The notes: generated by a model not told the origin, from the letters alone. A stretch of 64,000 bases of DNA from Eubacterium nodatum ATCC 33099 (GCA_000510425.1 AZKM01000006.1:62001-126000); one strand, 5' to 3'; positions 45,326 through 55,178 are shown, numbered from the stretch's first letter. Numbers and translations: made by a program.

Positions 45326-45952
45326 AAGACTACAATCGGTATCTGATGATTACCAGTTCTATTGGGATCAAGCCACAAATCATATCTTCCTGTGATTTCA
45401 TTCTTAGAAATTTCTCTGACTTTATATTCTTCATGATTAAAATAGACGGTATCGTCATCTTTAACTGCAAAATCTTCTAAAAAACTTTCCTCTTTTTCAT
45501 TAAGTTCTACATCTTCTCTTTCTTTGAGGTAATCAAATAGAGTTTCCTGAACAGGTGTTACAGGTACTCTTTCTTCGACTTCTTCAGCTATTTCAAGCTC
45601 TGCTTTATATTCAAAGCTAAGTTCTCCGTTAAAGACTGATTGAAGCTCCTGCTCATCCATCTGTTTTATAAGCTCTGTATCTGTAAGTTCTCTAAAGGTC
45701 TTTGGAAAATCCTCTAAAATAAGTTTTTGTGCATTTAATTTTTTCAGTTCCTCAAGGTTAAAATATCTCCATTCAGGCTCTATCCCAAGCACCAGTCCAA
45801 AGGCATCACCGCTTTCCCTGTCATACTCCGTCATATACCAAGTCCAATTTGAACGGAATGGTAACCTTTAAGAGCTTCAGGTATTCTGCTTCACTTTGCA
45901 GAACATCCTGTTTTACAAGCTCCAAAATGTTATGAAAATCGTTTATTCGCAT
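45313..45952 (-). pseudogene. Deletion fusion of a conjugative-element protein start with a DUF2958 segment
   Basis: A good start (ATG 45952, GGAGG five bases upstream) encodes MRINDFHNILELVKQDVLQ and continues to EYLKLLK, the opening of large LtrC/ArdC-like proteins of Firmicutes integrative elements. After about 30 codons the frame changes; another frame then reads [32 protein letters not shown], a DUF2958 segment that normally lies hundreds of codons further on. The remaining part is acidic. A large internal deletion with a frameshift explains this. The 173-codon open part may still be translated from an internal Met. Confidence 0.7.
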
Positions 45953-46033
45953 TTTTACCTCCTTCTTTTTACAAACAAAAAAGGCGGTTAAACTTTACTC
46001 TAATCACCTTTTACGCATTATATTTATTAAATT

Positions 46034-46822
46034 TTATTCGTTTGTTTCTCCCGCAATATCTATATATTCTTTTAATTTTCGTTGCAGCAAATTCTTATCT
46101 ATCAATTTTAGTCTATATTCAGATACCATTGTAGGTGAAAGGCTCCTACTTAACGCAAATTCTACTACCTCATCATCCTTAGATGCACAAAGGATCACTC
46201 CTACACTTGGATTTTCGGTTTGTTTCTTCACTTCTCTATCCAGTGCCTCCAAGTATAGGTTCATTTTACCAACATATTCTGGTTTAAATTCCCCGATTTT
46301 AAGTTCAAAAGCAACCAAGCAGGATAATCCTCTATGATAGAATAACAAATCTATATAGTAGTCATGATTTCCGACCTGTACCCTGTACTCATTACCTATA
46401 AAGGAAAAATCTTTTCCAATTTCTAAGATAAAGTTCTTCAGATTCTCAAGAATTGACTTCTGAAAGTCTTTTTCATTTCCAATCTTGGGAGCATCAAGAA
46501 ATTCCAATACATAACTATCCATAAATAGATTATCTGTCTCCTGTTTTGCTCTTTTTATTGCAGGTAAATTACTTTCGTTTGAAAGCATGTAGCGTTCATA
46601 GTATCCGCTATCCATCTGTCTTTCTAACTCACGCTTTGAATATCTTTCTTTTACTGCCAATTCAATATAAAATCTTCTCTCTTCTTGGCTTTTAGAAGCT
46701 GACATTATTTTCAAGTGATTAGTCCAGCTCAATTGTGTCACCAGTGGTGACACTTTTTCATCATCTATTATAGTGATTCCAACATAAAAGTTAAATCTTG
46801 CGAGGAACCGCCATCGCCTCAA
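46034..46822 (-). pseudogene. DUF1016 (YhcG-type) PD-(D/E)XK nuclease, N-terminus lost
   Basis: From VSPLVTQLSWTNHLKIM onward the protein is a good DUF1016 C-terminal half. It contains RYSKRELERQMDSGYYER and the nuclease core FSFIGNEYRVQVGNHDYYIDLLFYHRGLSCLVAFELKIGEFKPEYVGKMNLYL, split here by its D and E-x-K residues. The helical N-terminal domain of about 100 residues is missing and replaced by an unrelated arginine-rich start without a ribosome site. The nuclease site is intact, so the piece might retain activity if expressed. The family occurs in restriction and defence settings. Confidence 0.72.
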
Positions 46823-46947
46823 CCTTGTCCGTTCTTCCTATAAAAACAGGTCAACAGCTATTTTTCGTCCTAACTGATAGCCAGGTTTCCATGCACTCGA
46901 CCTTATCATGCCTGAAAATCCGGCATTGAAAGGGAGAACTGATCCTA

Positions 46948-47874
46948 TTACTTCTTCGCATTCTCTTCCAATTCCAACATGTATTTATCAAAGTCAGACA
47001 TGAACAATCTGTCCTGAATAACACGATACTTTTCAAATTCAGTCTCGGCTTTATCCTTGGCGATCTCTGCCGTGATCTTTCCTGTATCCTGAAGAACCTC
47101 TCTATCATCAGCCATCAGGAATAAATCCAGACGCTTTGCCCAGTCCTCCATTGTCATCGGAATATGACGTTCTGCACGGTCCTCTGCCAAATCCAGATAA
47201 GCAGATACAATACGCTCAAGTGAACGCATTTCCTTCTCCGAAAGATAATTCTTTGCAACGCTAACATCACTTTTTACAATCTTGCCTTCTGGTGCTGCTG
47301 CCCAAGTGGTTAATCCCATGTGTGGCTTATCAGCATCGGCTCGCTCATAAATCAACTCCGCTGCTGTATGTCCATGAACCGCATAATGCATCTTGTTCTG
47401 CACTTTTGCAAAAAATTGCTTTGTTGTTTTTGCTGTTCGGTCATAATCAAGAGCTGTAGCATAGATGTCTGTTATCTTCTGATAAAATCTACGCTCAGAG
47501 AGACGGATTTCACGAATCTGCTCAAGCAAACGATCGAAGTATTCTACTGTAAGCACAGAGCCACCATTTTTCAGGCGTTCATCATCCATGACCCAACCTT
47601 TGATGGTGTAGTCCTTCACGATGCCATTGGCCCACTTGCGAAACTGTACTGCTCGCTCATTATTAACCTTGAATCCAACCGCAATAATCATTTGAAGATT
47701 ATAATGCTTTGTATCACGAGTTACCTGACGGGAACCTTCGGTTTGAACTATTCGGAAATTCCGAATAGTTGCAGACTCTTCTAATTCACTATCTGCATAA
47801 ATTTTTTTAATATGTTCATTTATCGTTGGCAAACCAACATCATACAATGTGGCCATCATCTTCTGTGTCAGCCA
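46948..47874 (-). pseudogene. RhuM-family protein, N-terminus removed at an IS110 junction
   Basis: The frame reads WLTQKMMATLYDVGLPTINE at its left edge and continues as a normal RhuM protein (NFRIVQTEGSRQVTRDTKHYNLQMII, then AVGFKVNNERAVQFRKWANGI) to KYMLELEENAKK. RhuM proteins normally begin about 30 residues earlier. Exactly here the sequence passes into the IS110 transposase frame. No ribosome site precedes the first Met at 47859. RhuM genes often sit in restriction or genomic-island contexts; function is unproven. Confidence 0.8.
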
Positions 47875-48734
47875 TGACCTACGCCAAACATGTTCATAAC
47901 TACTTCATATTCAGGCAGAGTAGAAGCTAATTCATCCATTTTTAGACGCATGGATTCAATCTGTGCGAAAATGAGATTAACCTGTACAATAGCGGAGAGA
48001 ACCATATCTTTGTAAATATGGTCTTTGGGAGCAACGGCAATGAGTTCTTTGGAAGATTCAAATAGACTCTTTGGCTTATCAGGCTGAAAGATGTAGCCAT
48101 GCCTTTTACAAAACTTCTTGTAGCGCTCGGTAAAAGTTTTCAGCCCGATGGTTCTTACACAATCTGCATGCCAAAAAGAATAGGCATAGTCAAGCCATTT
48201 CTGCGAACCATTCTTGAGAACAGGACTGTCGAAGAATGCATTAACACCAGGATAAGTTAAATCAAGTAATGAAATGAGATTGTTCTTAAGAGCTGTCTTT
48301 TGTCGCATAAGAAACTGGAACTGAGTATTTAGGGTTTTTAGTTGCGTGCGTGTATTATCCATAGCTGAATATTGACGAAGAAGGTGCCACTTGTCAAGTG
48401 TATATCCTGCAATCTTCTTTGCATCGGCAGAATCAGACTTGACCTTTCTAAGAGAATTATCGCCGTCATACTCTTTAATGAGATGAGGATTTACAGCAGA
48501 AACGAAGAAACCTGAATCAGAAAGAACTTTGAGAATCGGTTCGTGATAATGACCGGTACACTCCATGACAATGCGAGTATCGCCTTCAAGGTGTTGGATA
48601 TACGAGGACAAGATAGAAAGCTCCTTTGGAGTGTGCCTTACATCAAAGGGCTTACGTACAATTTCCCCTGCCGGGCGAAGAACCGCGATTGTGCTCTTAC
48701 CCTTACTAACATCAATACCTACAGCGTTTAACAT
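47868..48734 (-). pseudogene. IS110-family transposase, C-terminally truncated
   Basis: About 288 residues with the DEDD-type N-terminal domain: GIDVSKGKSTIAVL (Asp), VMECTGHYHEPI (Glu), KSDSADAKKIAGYTL (Asp) and later AMDNTRTQLKT. The protein stops at VVMNMFGVGHG, where complete transposases go on for another 100 residues with the catalytic-Ser domain. The start at 48734 has AGGAGG seven bases upstream. The truncation coincides with the RhuM junction, so this copy cannot move by itself. Confidence 0.88.
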
Positions 48735-49000
48735 AGTTATGCCTCCTAAAGAATAAATTTGCAATGGTACCGGGCTTTCTCATTGCTTATTTAATCTCCT
48801 GGGCATCAAACGAACACGCAAGTATAGAGCGGTTCAACCTACATAAACCAAACAGCTGCAAATGAGTGACCGGACGGCAGGCTTTCCGACGGACATAAAA
48901 GTCCAAGGAGGACTACGTCAAAACCATGCACTACATTTTAACAGCTTTAACAATGAGATGAGCAGTTCCTCGCTGGATGTGGGGTTACTGACCACTACAC
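47868..49000 (-). mobile_element. IS110-type element remnant with left non-coding end
   Basis: The remnant comprises the truncated transposase and the non-coding stretch upstream of it (48735 to about 49000; outer end not determined). In IS110 elements this upstream region encodes the bridge RNA that pairs with target and donor DNA. The right end is lost at about 47874. Confidence 0.7.
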
Positions 49001-49246
49001 TTTATATATTAGGAGGAGGACTTCTACACTTTGGCGTAAAATGTCCTCTCGGCTTAAAAACTAATATTTTATATAGTTTATTATTTTGTTGGTTTCGATA
49101 AAGAGTTATTGCTATGTGTAAGCAATCCCAAGCATAAAAAAAGATAAATGTATCTCATGTGAATAACAGAATTTAGTGTTTCCATTATTTAACTCTCCAT
49201 TACTTAGCTACATATTTTTTCCTCCTTAATAAATCTTTTATAAACT
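48765..49246. other. Non-coding stretch between IS110 transposase and MATE gene
   Basis: It holds the IS110 left end and putative bridge-RNA region (to about 49000), then AT-rich spacer. A 24-codon minus-strand frame near 49110-49185 looks like a gene scrap. No intact gene was found. Confidence 0.5.
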
Positions 49247-49870
49247 TTAAATGCCATCTTTTTTGCATTTATCATTAGCAAATTTTATTTTCCTAACTAC
49301 GATAACAGCTAAACCAAATGACAAAACATCTGCCACTGGTTGAAGCAAATATATTCCAAATTGCCCAAAGATATTTGATAAAATATATAATAACGGAATA
49401 TAAAAGATTCCTTGTCGTGAAATTGAAATTATTGATGCCCAAAAATATTGTCCAATATTTTGCATTAGCATACTACTAATCGCAAAGTATCCTAAAAGTG
49501 GCATTGTAATACATTGCATACGCAGTATCTCTACACCGACTAAAATAACTTCATTATCATTTGACATTGTTTTAATAAGTGGTTCAGAAAAAACATATAA
49601 CAAAATAGCCGCTATAATTAAAAATAAAGTACCTCCTATTACTGCAAATTTAAAAGCCTTTTTAACTCTATCATATTGCTTTGCCCCGTAATTCATCGCA
49701 CAGATAGGTTGAAAACCCTGACCCCAGCCTATCATTATCATATATGCTAATGCTAATATCCTTGAGCTTATTGTTAATGCTGCTATAACACCATCACCGT
49801 ATTTTGCGGCTACAACATTCAGTAAAATTAAAGCGATACTTGTAATAGATTGTCTTGAAAAATTAGGCAT
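49247..49870 (-). pseudogene. MATE efflux protein, C-terminal half (frameshifted)
   Basis: The 207-residue frame begins in mid-protein with MPNFSRQSITSIALILLNVVAAKYGDG and includes GWGQGFQPICAMNYGAKQYDRVKKAF, the repeat signature of MATE transporters. It is the second half of the gene at 49906-50622. Slipping back one base at the A7 run (49915-49921) joins the halves as DLKKTRINKDRVYHILAGGMPNF. Either the gene is a recent frameshift mutant, a homopolymer error, or a -1 frameshift product. Confidence 0.85.
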
Positions 49871-49905
49871 TCCTCCTGCCAGAATATGATATACTCTATC
49901 TTTAT

Positions 49906-50622
49906 TTATCCTTGTTTTTTTAAGTCAACAGCAATATTTCCATTTTTTCCTGATAAATTCGTTAATACGATGCAGCCCGTAATTTGTCCTATCAATGTTG
50001 CATATCCGGCTCCAATAAAGCCGAATTTAAACCCAAACATCAATACAGGATCCAGAACCATATTGACAGCCATTCCTATCAATAATCCTATCATTCCATC
50101 TTTCACATTCCCACAAAGTCTTAATTGATTGTAAAGCGTAATAGAATAAAGACCAAACGGAATGCTGATAATAATTACCTTTAGATACTCTACTGTGAAA
50201 TTCAACAAGTTTTCAGAAGCGCTTCCACCTATAAATTTTGACAGCGGTAAAACAAAAAACCATAATAAAATAGCTATTAAAATACCAATGACAATAGCAA
50301 AGAGAATTCCAATAGACGATATAATTTCTGCTTCCTTTTCTTCATTTTCTCCAATCTTTTTTGACATTATGTTTCCACTTCCATACCCAAACCAAAATCC
50401 AATAGCTTGAATAAAACTCATAAAGCTAAACACAATACCGATAGCAGCTGTCATGGATTTATTATTTAAAATACCGACAAAAAATGTATCAGTCAGATTA
50501 TAAATTACCATGACGAGCATACCTATAATGGTAGGAATAGAAGTTTTCACTAATAATGGTAGAAGAGCATCGTTTAAAATAGCTTTTCTTCTAAATTCTT
50601 TTTTATTATTACTTAAGTTCAT
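49906..50622 (-). pseudogene. MATE efflux protein, N-terminal half (frameshifted)
   Basis: The 238-residue frame holds the first six or so helices (IPTIIGMLVMVIYNLTDTFFVG, then GFWFGYGSGNIMSKKIGE) and ends at a stop just after the A7 run. MATE proteins use H+ or Na+ gradients to expel cationic drugs. The gene starts one base after the Rph-like gene, with AGAGG overlapping that gene's end, so both are one operon under the TetR regulator upstream. Confidence 0.87.
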
Positions 50623-50623
50623 G

Positions 50624-53104
50624 CTACAAACCTCTAACTACACCTTTATTACCGTCTACTTGAATCATATCCCCATCTTTATATTTTGTAGTTGCAAAGC
50701 CCACGCCAAGCACTGCCGGAATATTAAACTCCCTTGCAACAATTGCAGCATGGCTTAATGCCGCTCCCGTATCAGCCACAACTGCACTTGCCAGCTTAAA
50801 TAACGGTGTCCACTCCGGATTAGTGAGATGGCAAACTAAAATATCGCCTTTTTGCATCTTATAAAATTCTTTCGGACTATTTATTATGCACACTTTTCCG
50901 GCTGCAATACCGGCACTTCCACTTACCCCCTTTAGGACATCACCATTTGTTTCAAAAATTAACAATTTTGATGCATCCCATACTTTTATTGCTAAAGGAA
51001 ATTTTTCATTTCTCCTATTTATTTTTCCCTTATCCGATTCATTTAAGCTGCCCCTATTCATCACTTTCAAAAGTTCTTTATGAAACAGATTTGCAATCCC
51101 AACTTCATAATCTTCACTGCCAAGAAGAATGTAGTTTATTCTTTTGACACATTGTCTTACATAATAAAATAAGGTTTCCCAGATATATTGGCTTTCTTCA
51201 CGAACCACATGAAAATATCTGAAATATTCTATTTGTTTTTCTATATCTTGATACTTGTTTCCATAAATTTCTTTTAGCCTTATCATTAACTTGGAAAAAT
51301 CTTTCCCTTGCTTAATCTCATCACTATTTTCATCCGTATTTAATATAGGTCTTAATATATTTATTAGCCTATCAGGATCTTCAATAAATGTTTTGGCAGA
51401 TAAACAATAGCAATTATAATCAGATTTAAATCCGTTATCTCGCATAAACTTATCTGTTACATCTCTAAAGTCGTCATAATTTTCATATAATTCTTTATAA
51501 CTTTCTCCGGATATAATAGCTCTTTTTAAAGATTCATTTTTTCTTATCTCACAAGCCATTTTATAAATATCATTTGTAACTGCTGATGTTTTGTTATCCA
51601 AATTCCAATAAAAATCAAATGATGAATAATTAGCATTTGATTTTTTGATTATTTTAGTGAATTTTTTATCGTTTAAAACAGATGGGAATAAAGCGTATTT
51701 GAATCTGTCATAAGCCAATTTTTGTAAAAGAATGTAGCTATCTTCCATAAAATTTTTGCATTCTTCTAATGTCATGTTTTCAAAATTTAAATGCTTAATT
51801 TTTTCTATTTTAGACTCATATATTTTCATAAAATCTTTGCACTTATGATAGCAACCATTAAAATCTTTCATATTTTTTAAAATCTTAAAAAACTTAAATA
51901 TATTTTTATTGATTCGCTTACCTGCGTCAGAAAAAGTTTGTATTCCATCATCATCTATAATTGGATTTCTTGGTAAAACAATTCCGCCTTCTAATAAAAT
52001 ATTAACTTTCTGATCATTTATTGCTGCCAGATAGTCGAAGTCAAGCGCTCTATGTGCAAAAGGCATTTTTTCTAAAAAAAATGACATCACTTCTCGTGTA
52101 CTTCTATTGATTTTTTTACCCTTTGTATATTTTTGTACTAAATTATCTTCAGATATGTGATTGATAGAACTTTTCAAAGTAGTAATAGCTCTTGCCTGTA
52201 AAATATATACTTCATCATCTTTAATTGCCCACTCAATATCCATTGGCATTTTATAATGCTTTTCAATTTTCAAACCAGACTTTATTAGCTCTGATATTTC
52301 CGTATCATTTAATGCTCGTTTTTTTCGATCATTGTCATCTACCTTCACCTCTACCGTGTTTTTCTCTCCATATATAATCTGTGTTTCCTTGCTTCCAATA
52401 GCTACTTCAATAATTTCTCCATTTTTGTCAACAATATAGCTGTCTGCTGTAACTCTTCCGCTTACAACACTCTCTCCTAAACCATAACTCGCATTGATTT
52501 GCATCTCATTTTCTTTTTTGCTTACCGGATTCACAGTAAACAAAACACCTGCTTTTTCGCTTTCTACCATTTCCTGAATAATAACAGCAATCGAAACGGA
52601 GCTTTGGCCATAACCTTGATGTAATCTATAGCTCACAGCTCTGTTACCCCATAAAGAAGCGTAACAACTACGCACCTGTTCTAATACATCATCTAAGCCT
52701 CGTACATTTAAATAAGTTTCCTGTTGCCCTGCAAAACTTGCATCCGGCAAATCTTCTGCTGTTGCAGATGAACGCACAGCAACTCTTACATTATCTCCAA
52801 GATTAAAATATTTTTCTCTTATTGCATTCTCAAGTAGTGTAGGAAATTTACCGGACTTTATCTTTGTTCTAAAATCATCAGCTGCATTTAATAGAACTTT
52901 TTCATCATTCCCTGATTTTTTAATTTCATTTTCAATAAAAATATCAATGCTGTTTTCCTTTAAAAAATCTCTATAGTCATCTGCTGTAATTACAAATCCT
53001 CTTGGAACATTTATTTTTGCAGAGGTCATTTCCCCAAGATTGGCACCTTTCCCTCCTGCAATTAACACATCTTCCTTTTTTATCTCATCAAAATTCAGTA
53101 TCAT
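50624..53104 (-). CDS. PEP-synthase-like ATP-grasp / swivelling-His protein, Rph (rifampin phosphotransferase) type
   Basis: The 826-residue protein starts with an ATP-grasp domain (GGKGANLGEM, RVAVRSSATAEDLPDASFAGQQ, ILQARAITTL at its end near 315). A long middle region (about 330-720) of low similarity to anything I know follows. It ends with the phosphohistidine domain GAALSHAAIVAREFNIPAVLG, His785. A PEP synthase would continue with a TIM-barrel PEP domain; its absence and the length match rifampin phosphotransferases, whose middle domain binds the drug. The substrate here is unknown. TetR upstream and MATE downstream suggest xenobiotic resistance. AGGGAG precedes the ATG. Confidence 0.8.
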   Translation of the reverse strand: MILNFDEIKKEDVLIAGGKGANLGEMTSAKINVPRGFVITADDYRDFLKENSIDIFIENEIKKSGNDEKVLLNAADDFRTKIKSGKFPTLLENAIREKYFNLGDNVRVAVRSSATAEDLPDASFAGQQETYLNVRGLDDVLEQVRSCYASLWGNRAVSYRLHQGYGQSSVSIAVIIQEMVESEKAGVLFTVNPVSKKENEMQINASYGLGESVVSGRVTADSYIVDKNGEIIEVAIGSKETQIIYGEKNTVEVKVDDNDRKKRALNDTEISELIKSGLKIEKHYKMPMDIEWAIKDDEVYILQARAITTLKSSINHISEDNLVQKYTKGKKINRSTREVMSFFLEKMPFAHRALDFDYLAAINDQKVNILLEGGIVLPRNPIIDDDGIQTFSDAGKRINKNIFKFFKILKNMKDFNGCYHKCKDFMKIYESKIEKIKHLNFENMTLEECKNFMEDSYILLQKLAYDRFKYALFPSVLNDKKFTKIIKKSNANYSSFDFYWNLDNKTSAVTNDIYKMACEIRKNESLKRAIISGESYKELYENYDDFRDVTDKFMRDNGFKSDYNCYCLSAKTFIEDPDRLINILRPILNTDENSDEIKQGKDFSKLMIRLKEIYGNKYQDIEKQIEYFRYFHVVREESQYIWETLFYYVRQCVKRINYILLGSEDYEVGIANLFHKELLKVMNRGSLNESDKGKINRRNEKFPLAIKVWDASKLLIFETNGDVLKGVSGSAGIAAGKVCIINSPKEFYKMQKGDILVCHLTNPEWTPLFKLASAVVADTGAALSHAAIVAREFNIPAVLGVGFATTKYKDGDMIQVDGNKGVVRGL

Positions 53105-53123
53105 AATGTTCTCCCTTTTTAAA

Positions 53124-53720
53124 CTATATTTCTACATACCTGCTAACAATACTCTCTATGTAGATATGTAGTACTTCCTCAAATGTATCTTCATTGAAAT
53201 GAATATAATTTGAACATAGAACAAAACTACCAACAAAAGCATTGGATAATCCTTGCTTGTCCACAGTTTTTACTGCATTATTTTTGTACCAATAGTCTAT
53301 TAACCTATCTACAAAATCTCCATAAAGATTTTCTACTCTGTTTACTTTCTTTGAATCTTGACTTGCAAATATTTTAAATGCCTCTTGATAAATAGGCTGC
53401 GTTTTAATCTTCAGGATAATATCTATGGCATACTTATAAATCACATCTGAAAGAAATTTTTTAGGATTTGTTAATGAATTTGAGAATTCTTTTTCTATGT
53501 CATTCAATTTCTGTATGGATCTATATGCCATTAAATCAATAATGAGAGATTCTTTGTCCTTCCAAAAATTATAGAAGCTTCCTTGAGCTATCCCTACTCT
53601 TTTTGTCAGTTCTGAAATACTAAGGGATTTTTTCCCTTTTTCATGAAACAAATCAAGAGCTGTTTCCATAATATCTTCTTTTATTTTAATCTTCTCTTCT
53701 TCTGTAAATGCTTTTGCCAT
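53124..53720 (-). CDS. TetR-family transcriptional repressor
   Basis: About 198 residues with the N-terminal TetR helix-turn-helix (DIMETALDLFHEKGKKSLSI, LTKRVGIAQGSFYNFWKDKESLI) and a helical ligand domain. GGAGG six bases before the ATG at 53720 decides the start; the open frame upstream is longer but spurious. The promoter and two inverted repeats upstream suggest autoregulation and control of the Rph-like and MATE genes 19 bases downstream. Confidence 0.9.
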   Translation of the reverse strand: MAKAFTEEEKIKIKEDIMETALDLFHEKGKKSLSISELTKRVGIAQGSFYNFWKDKESLIIDLMAYRSIQKLNDIEKEFSNSLTNPKKFLSDVIYKYAIDIILKIKTQPIYQEAFKIFASQDSKKVNRVENLYGDFVDRLIDYWYKNNAVKTVDKQGLSNAFVGSFVLCSNYIHFNEDTFEEVLHIYIESIVSRYVEI

Positions 53721-53746
53721 TTTAAGCCTCCAAATATTATAAATGC

Positions 53747-53832
53747 ATCTATGAATTTTCCATTTTTTATTCATAGATATCATAACACCGGCAAACATAA
53801 AAGTCAATGAATATTTTATTTTTTTATTCATT
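53747..53832. promoter_or_regulatory. Paired TetR-type operators
   Basis: Two inverted repeats flank the promoter. The first has ten-base perfect arms ATCTATGAAT and ATTCATAGAT (53747-53756, 53769-53778). The second has eight-base arms AATGAATA and TATTCATT (53806-53813, 53825-53832). The arms share the ATGAAT/ATTCAT core. Confidence 0.65.
53779..53807 (-). promoter_or_regulatory. tetR operon promoter
   Basis: Minus strand: -35 TTGACT (53802-53807), 17-base spacer, -10 TATGAT (53779-53784), lying between the two inverted repeats. Confidence 0.75.
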
Positions 53833-53947
53833 AACTCCTGAGATATATTATTCAATTAAAATGTTCTGCATTTCACATACCGGTATCCCCGCTCTTTTCA
53901 AACTCCTTAGCTTTAAGGTGTATATGTGCGCCCTTGTAAACAAGGGA

Positions 53948-54268
53948 CTATTCCTCTGTTTCCATTACTTCCTCTTGTATTTCTGTAATTTTGTTTTCGC
54001 TTTGTTCTCGCTTCTCTATGATTTTTAGGATTGTTTGATTGACTTCTTCTTTGATGTTTGGGAATGTGATTAGCTGATAAAATTCGTCTTTGGTAAAATC
54101 CTTGCTTTCAATAAAGATACTTTCAAAGACTGCTCCTTTTTCATAAAGCCGTCTATCTCTTTTCTTTCGTTCTTCCTGTTTCTGTTGACTGATGAGCTTT
54201 TTTCTTTTGTTTTGTAACTGCTTGATTTCTTCTTCTGCCATTAAGATTTTTTCATCTATATTTTTCAT
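53948..54268 (-). CDS. DUF3847 family element protein
   Basis: About 106 residues, highly charged and coiled-coil (DEKILMAEEEIKQLQNKRKKL). It contains the short conserved block RRLYEKGAVFESIFIES that marks DUF3847 proteins of Firmicutes integrative and conjugative elements, near the mobilisation genes. AAAGGA lies nine bases before the ATG at 54268. The partner genes are missing, so it is an orphan of a decayed element. Confidence 0.65.
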   Translation of the reverse strand: MKNIDEKILMAEEEIKQLQNKRKKLISQQKQEERKKRDRRLYEKGAVFESIFIESKDFTKDEFYQLITFPNIKEEVNQTILKIIEKREQSENKITEIQEEVMETEE

Positions 54269-54362
54269 TTTCTGTTTTCCTTTCTTTTTGATTTTGAGCA
54301 AAGAAAAAACAGTAAACCTTTTTTGATTTACTGTTTCTCATAAATTGTTTCTTACCTAACTG

Positions 54363-55100
54363 TTATCTTGCTTCACTAACATACTTTTGAATTGAATTGC
54401 AAGCATATTCAGCTGTTCCAACTCCAAATCTATCTATATTACTTTTGAATTCAGGGTTTTCTTTATATCCATAACCGATACCTAAAAAGGCTTCTATTGA
54501 ACAATCAAAAGAATACTGACAGATGCATTCATGTAAACTCTTTGCAATCTCAACATTTTCTTTTGATGTTGCTTCAACTCCTTTAGCCATATTTTCTGCA
54601 AATGAAGTGAATATTTGATTTAGCTTTTCTGTAAATTCTACTTCTTTTCCTTTTAGAGTTTTCATAGATTTTTCAATTACATCTTTTCCATACTTATCAA
54701 TTGCCATTTCTTCATACTTCTGATTGTCTTGATAAACAAATCCCCTAAATTTTTCTTTTGTTGACATAGTAATTTTCCTTTCTTCATAATCAATAGTTTT
54801 TTGTAATGTTTCCATCAATGTTAAGAGTTTCTCTTTTTCCTTTTGCATTAAGTTCAACTGTCTTTTCAAGTGAATTAGTATTTCAGTATTATCTTTTGCT
54901 ATTAGTGATTTAATCTTTTTTAATGGAAACCCTAAATATTTGTAAAATAGTATTGTTTGCAAACATGCCATATCTTCTTCTGTATAATACCTATATCCAT
55001 TCTCTGATTTTTGGGGAGACAGCAAACCAATCTTATCATAATGATGTAGCATTCTTACTGACACACCACTAGTCTCACTTGCTTTTTTTATCATATACAT
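54363..55100 (-). CDS. MerR-family regulator with TipAS drug-sensing domain
   Basis: About 245 residues. The winged-helix MerR head (IKKASETSGVSVRMLHHYDKIGLL, SENGYRYYTEEDM) is followed by a dimerisation coil (about 75-110). The C-terminal TipAS-type all-helical domain (about 118-245, KFRGFVYQDNQKYEEMAIDKYG) in other bacteria binds thiopeptides and other drugs. The start at 55100 has GGAGG seven bases upstream. A classic MerR-type promoter with a 19-base spacer lies just upstream, suggesting self-activation. No obvious target other than itself is adjacent. Confidence 0.88.
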   Translation of the reverse strand: MYMIKKASETSGVSVRMLHHYDKIGLLSPQKSENGYRYYTEEDMACLQTILFYKYLGFPLKKIKSLIAKDNTEILIHLKRQLNLMQKEKEKLLTLMETLQKTIDYEERKITMSTKEKFRGFVYQDNQKYEEMAIDKYGKDVIEKSMKTLKGKEVEFTEKLNQIFTSFAENMAKGVEATSKENVEIAKSLHECICQYSFDCSIEAFLGIGYGYKENPEFKSNIDRFGVGTAEYACNSIQKYVSEAR

Positions 55101-55123
55101 GTACCTACCTCCTAACAATTTAT

Positions 55124-55154
55124 ATTCTAAACTATGACATTATGTTATAGTCAA
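55124..55154 (-). promoter_or_regulatory. MerR-type promoter with over-long spacer and dyad operator
   Basis: Minus strand: -35 TTGACT (55149-55154), a 19-base spacer and -10 TAGAAT (55124-55129). The spacer contains an 11-base half-site dyad (55131-55151, one mismatch), the arrangement MerR proteins untwist. Confidence 0.8.
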
Positions 55155-55178
55155 TACTTTTTTGGAAATATTTTTATT

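Noticed and set aside
50624..53104. Genuine phosphoenolpyruvate synthase
   Set aside because: The PEP-binding TIM barrel that should follow the phosphohistidine domain is absent; the protein ends 41 residues after the His.
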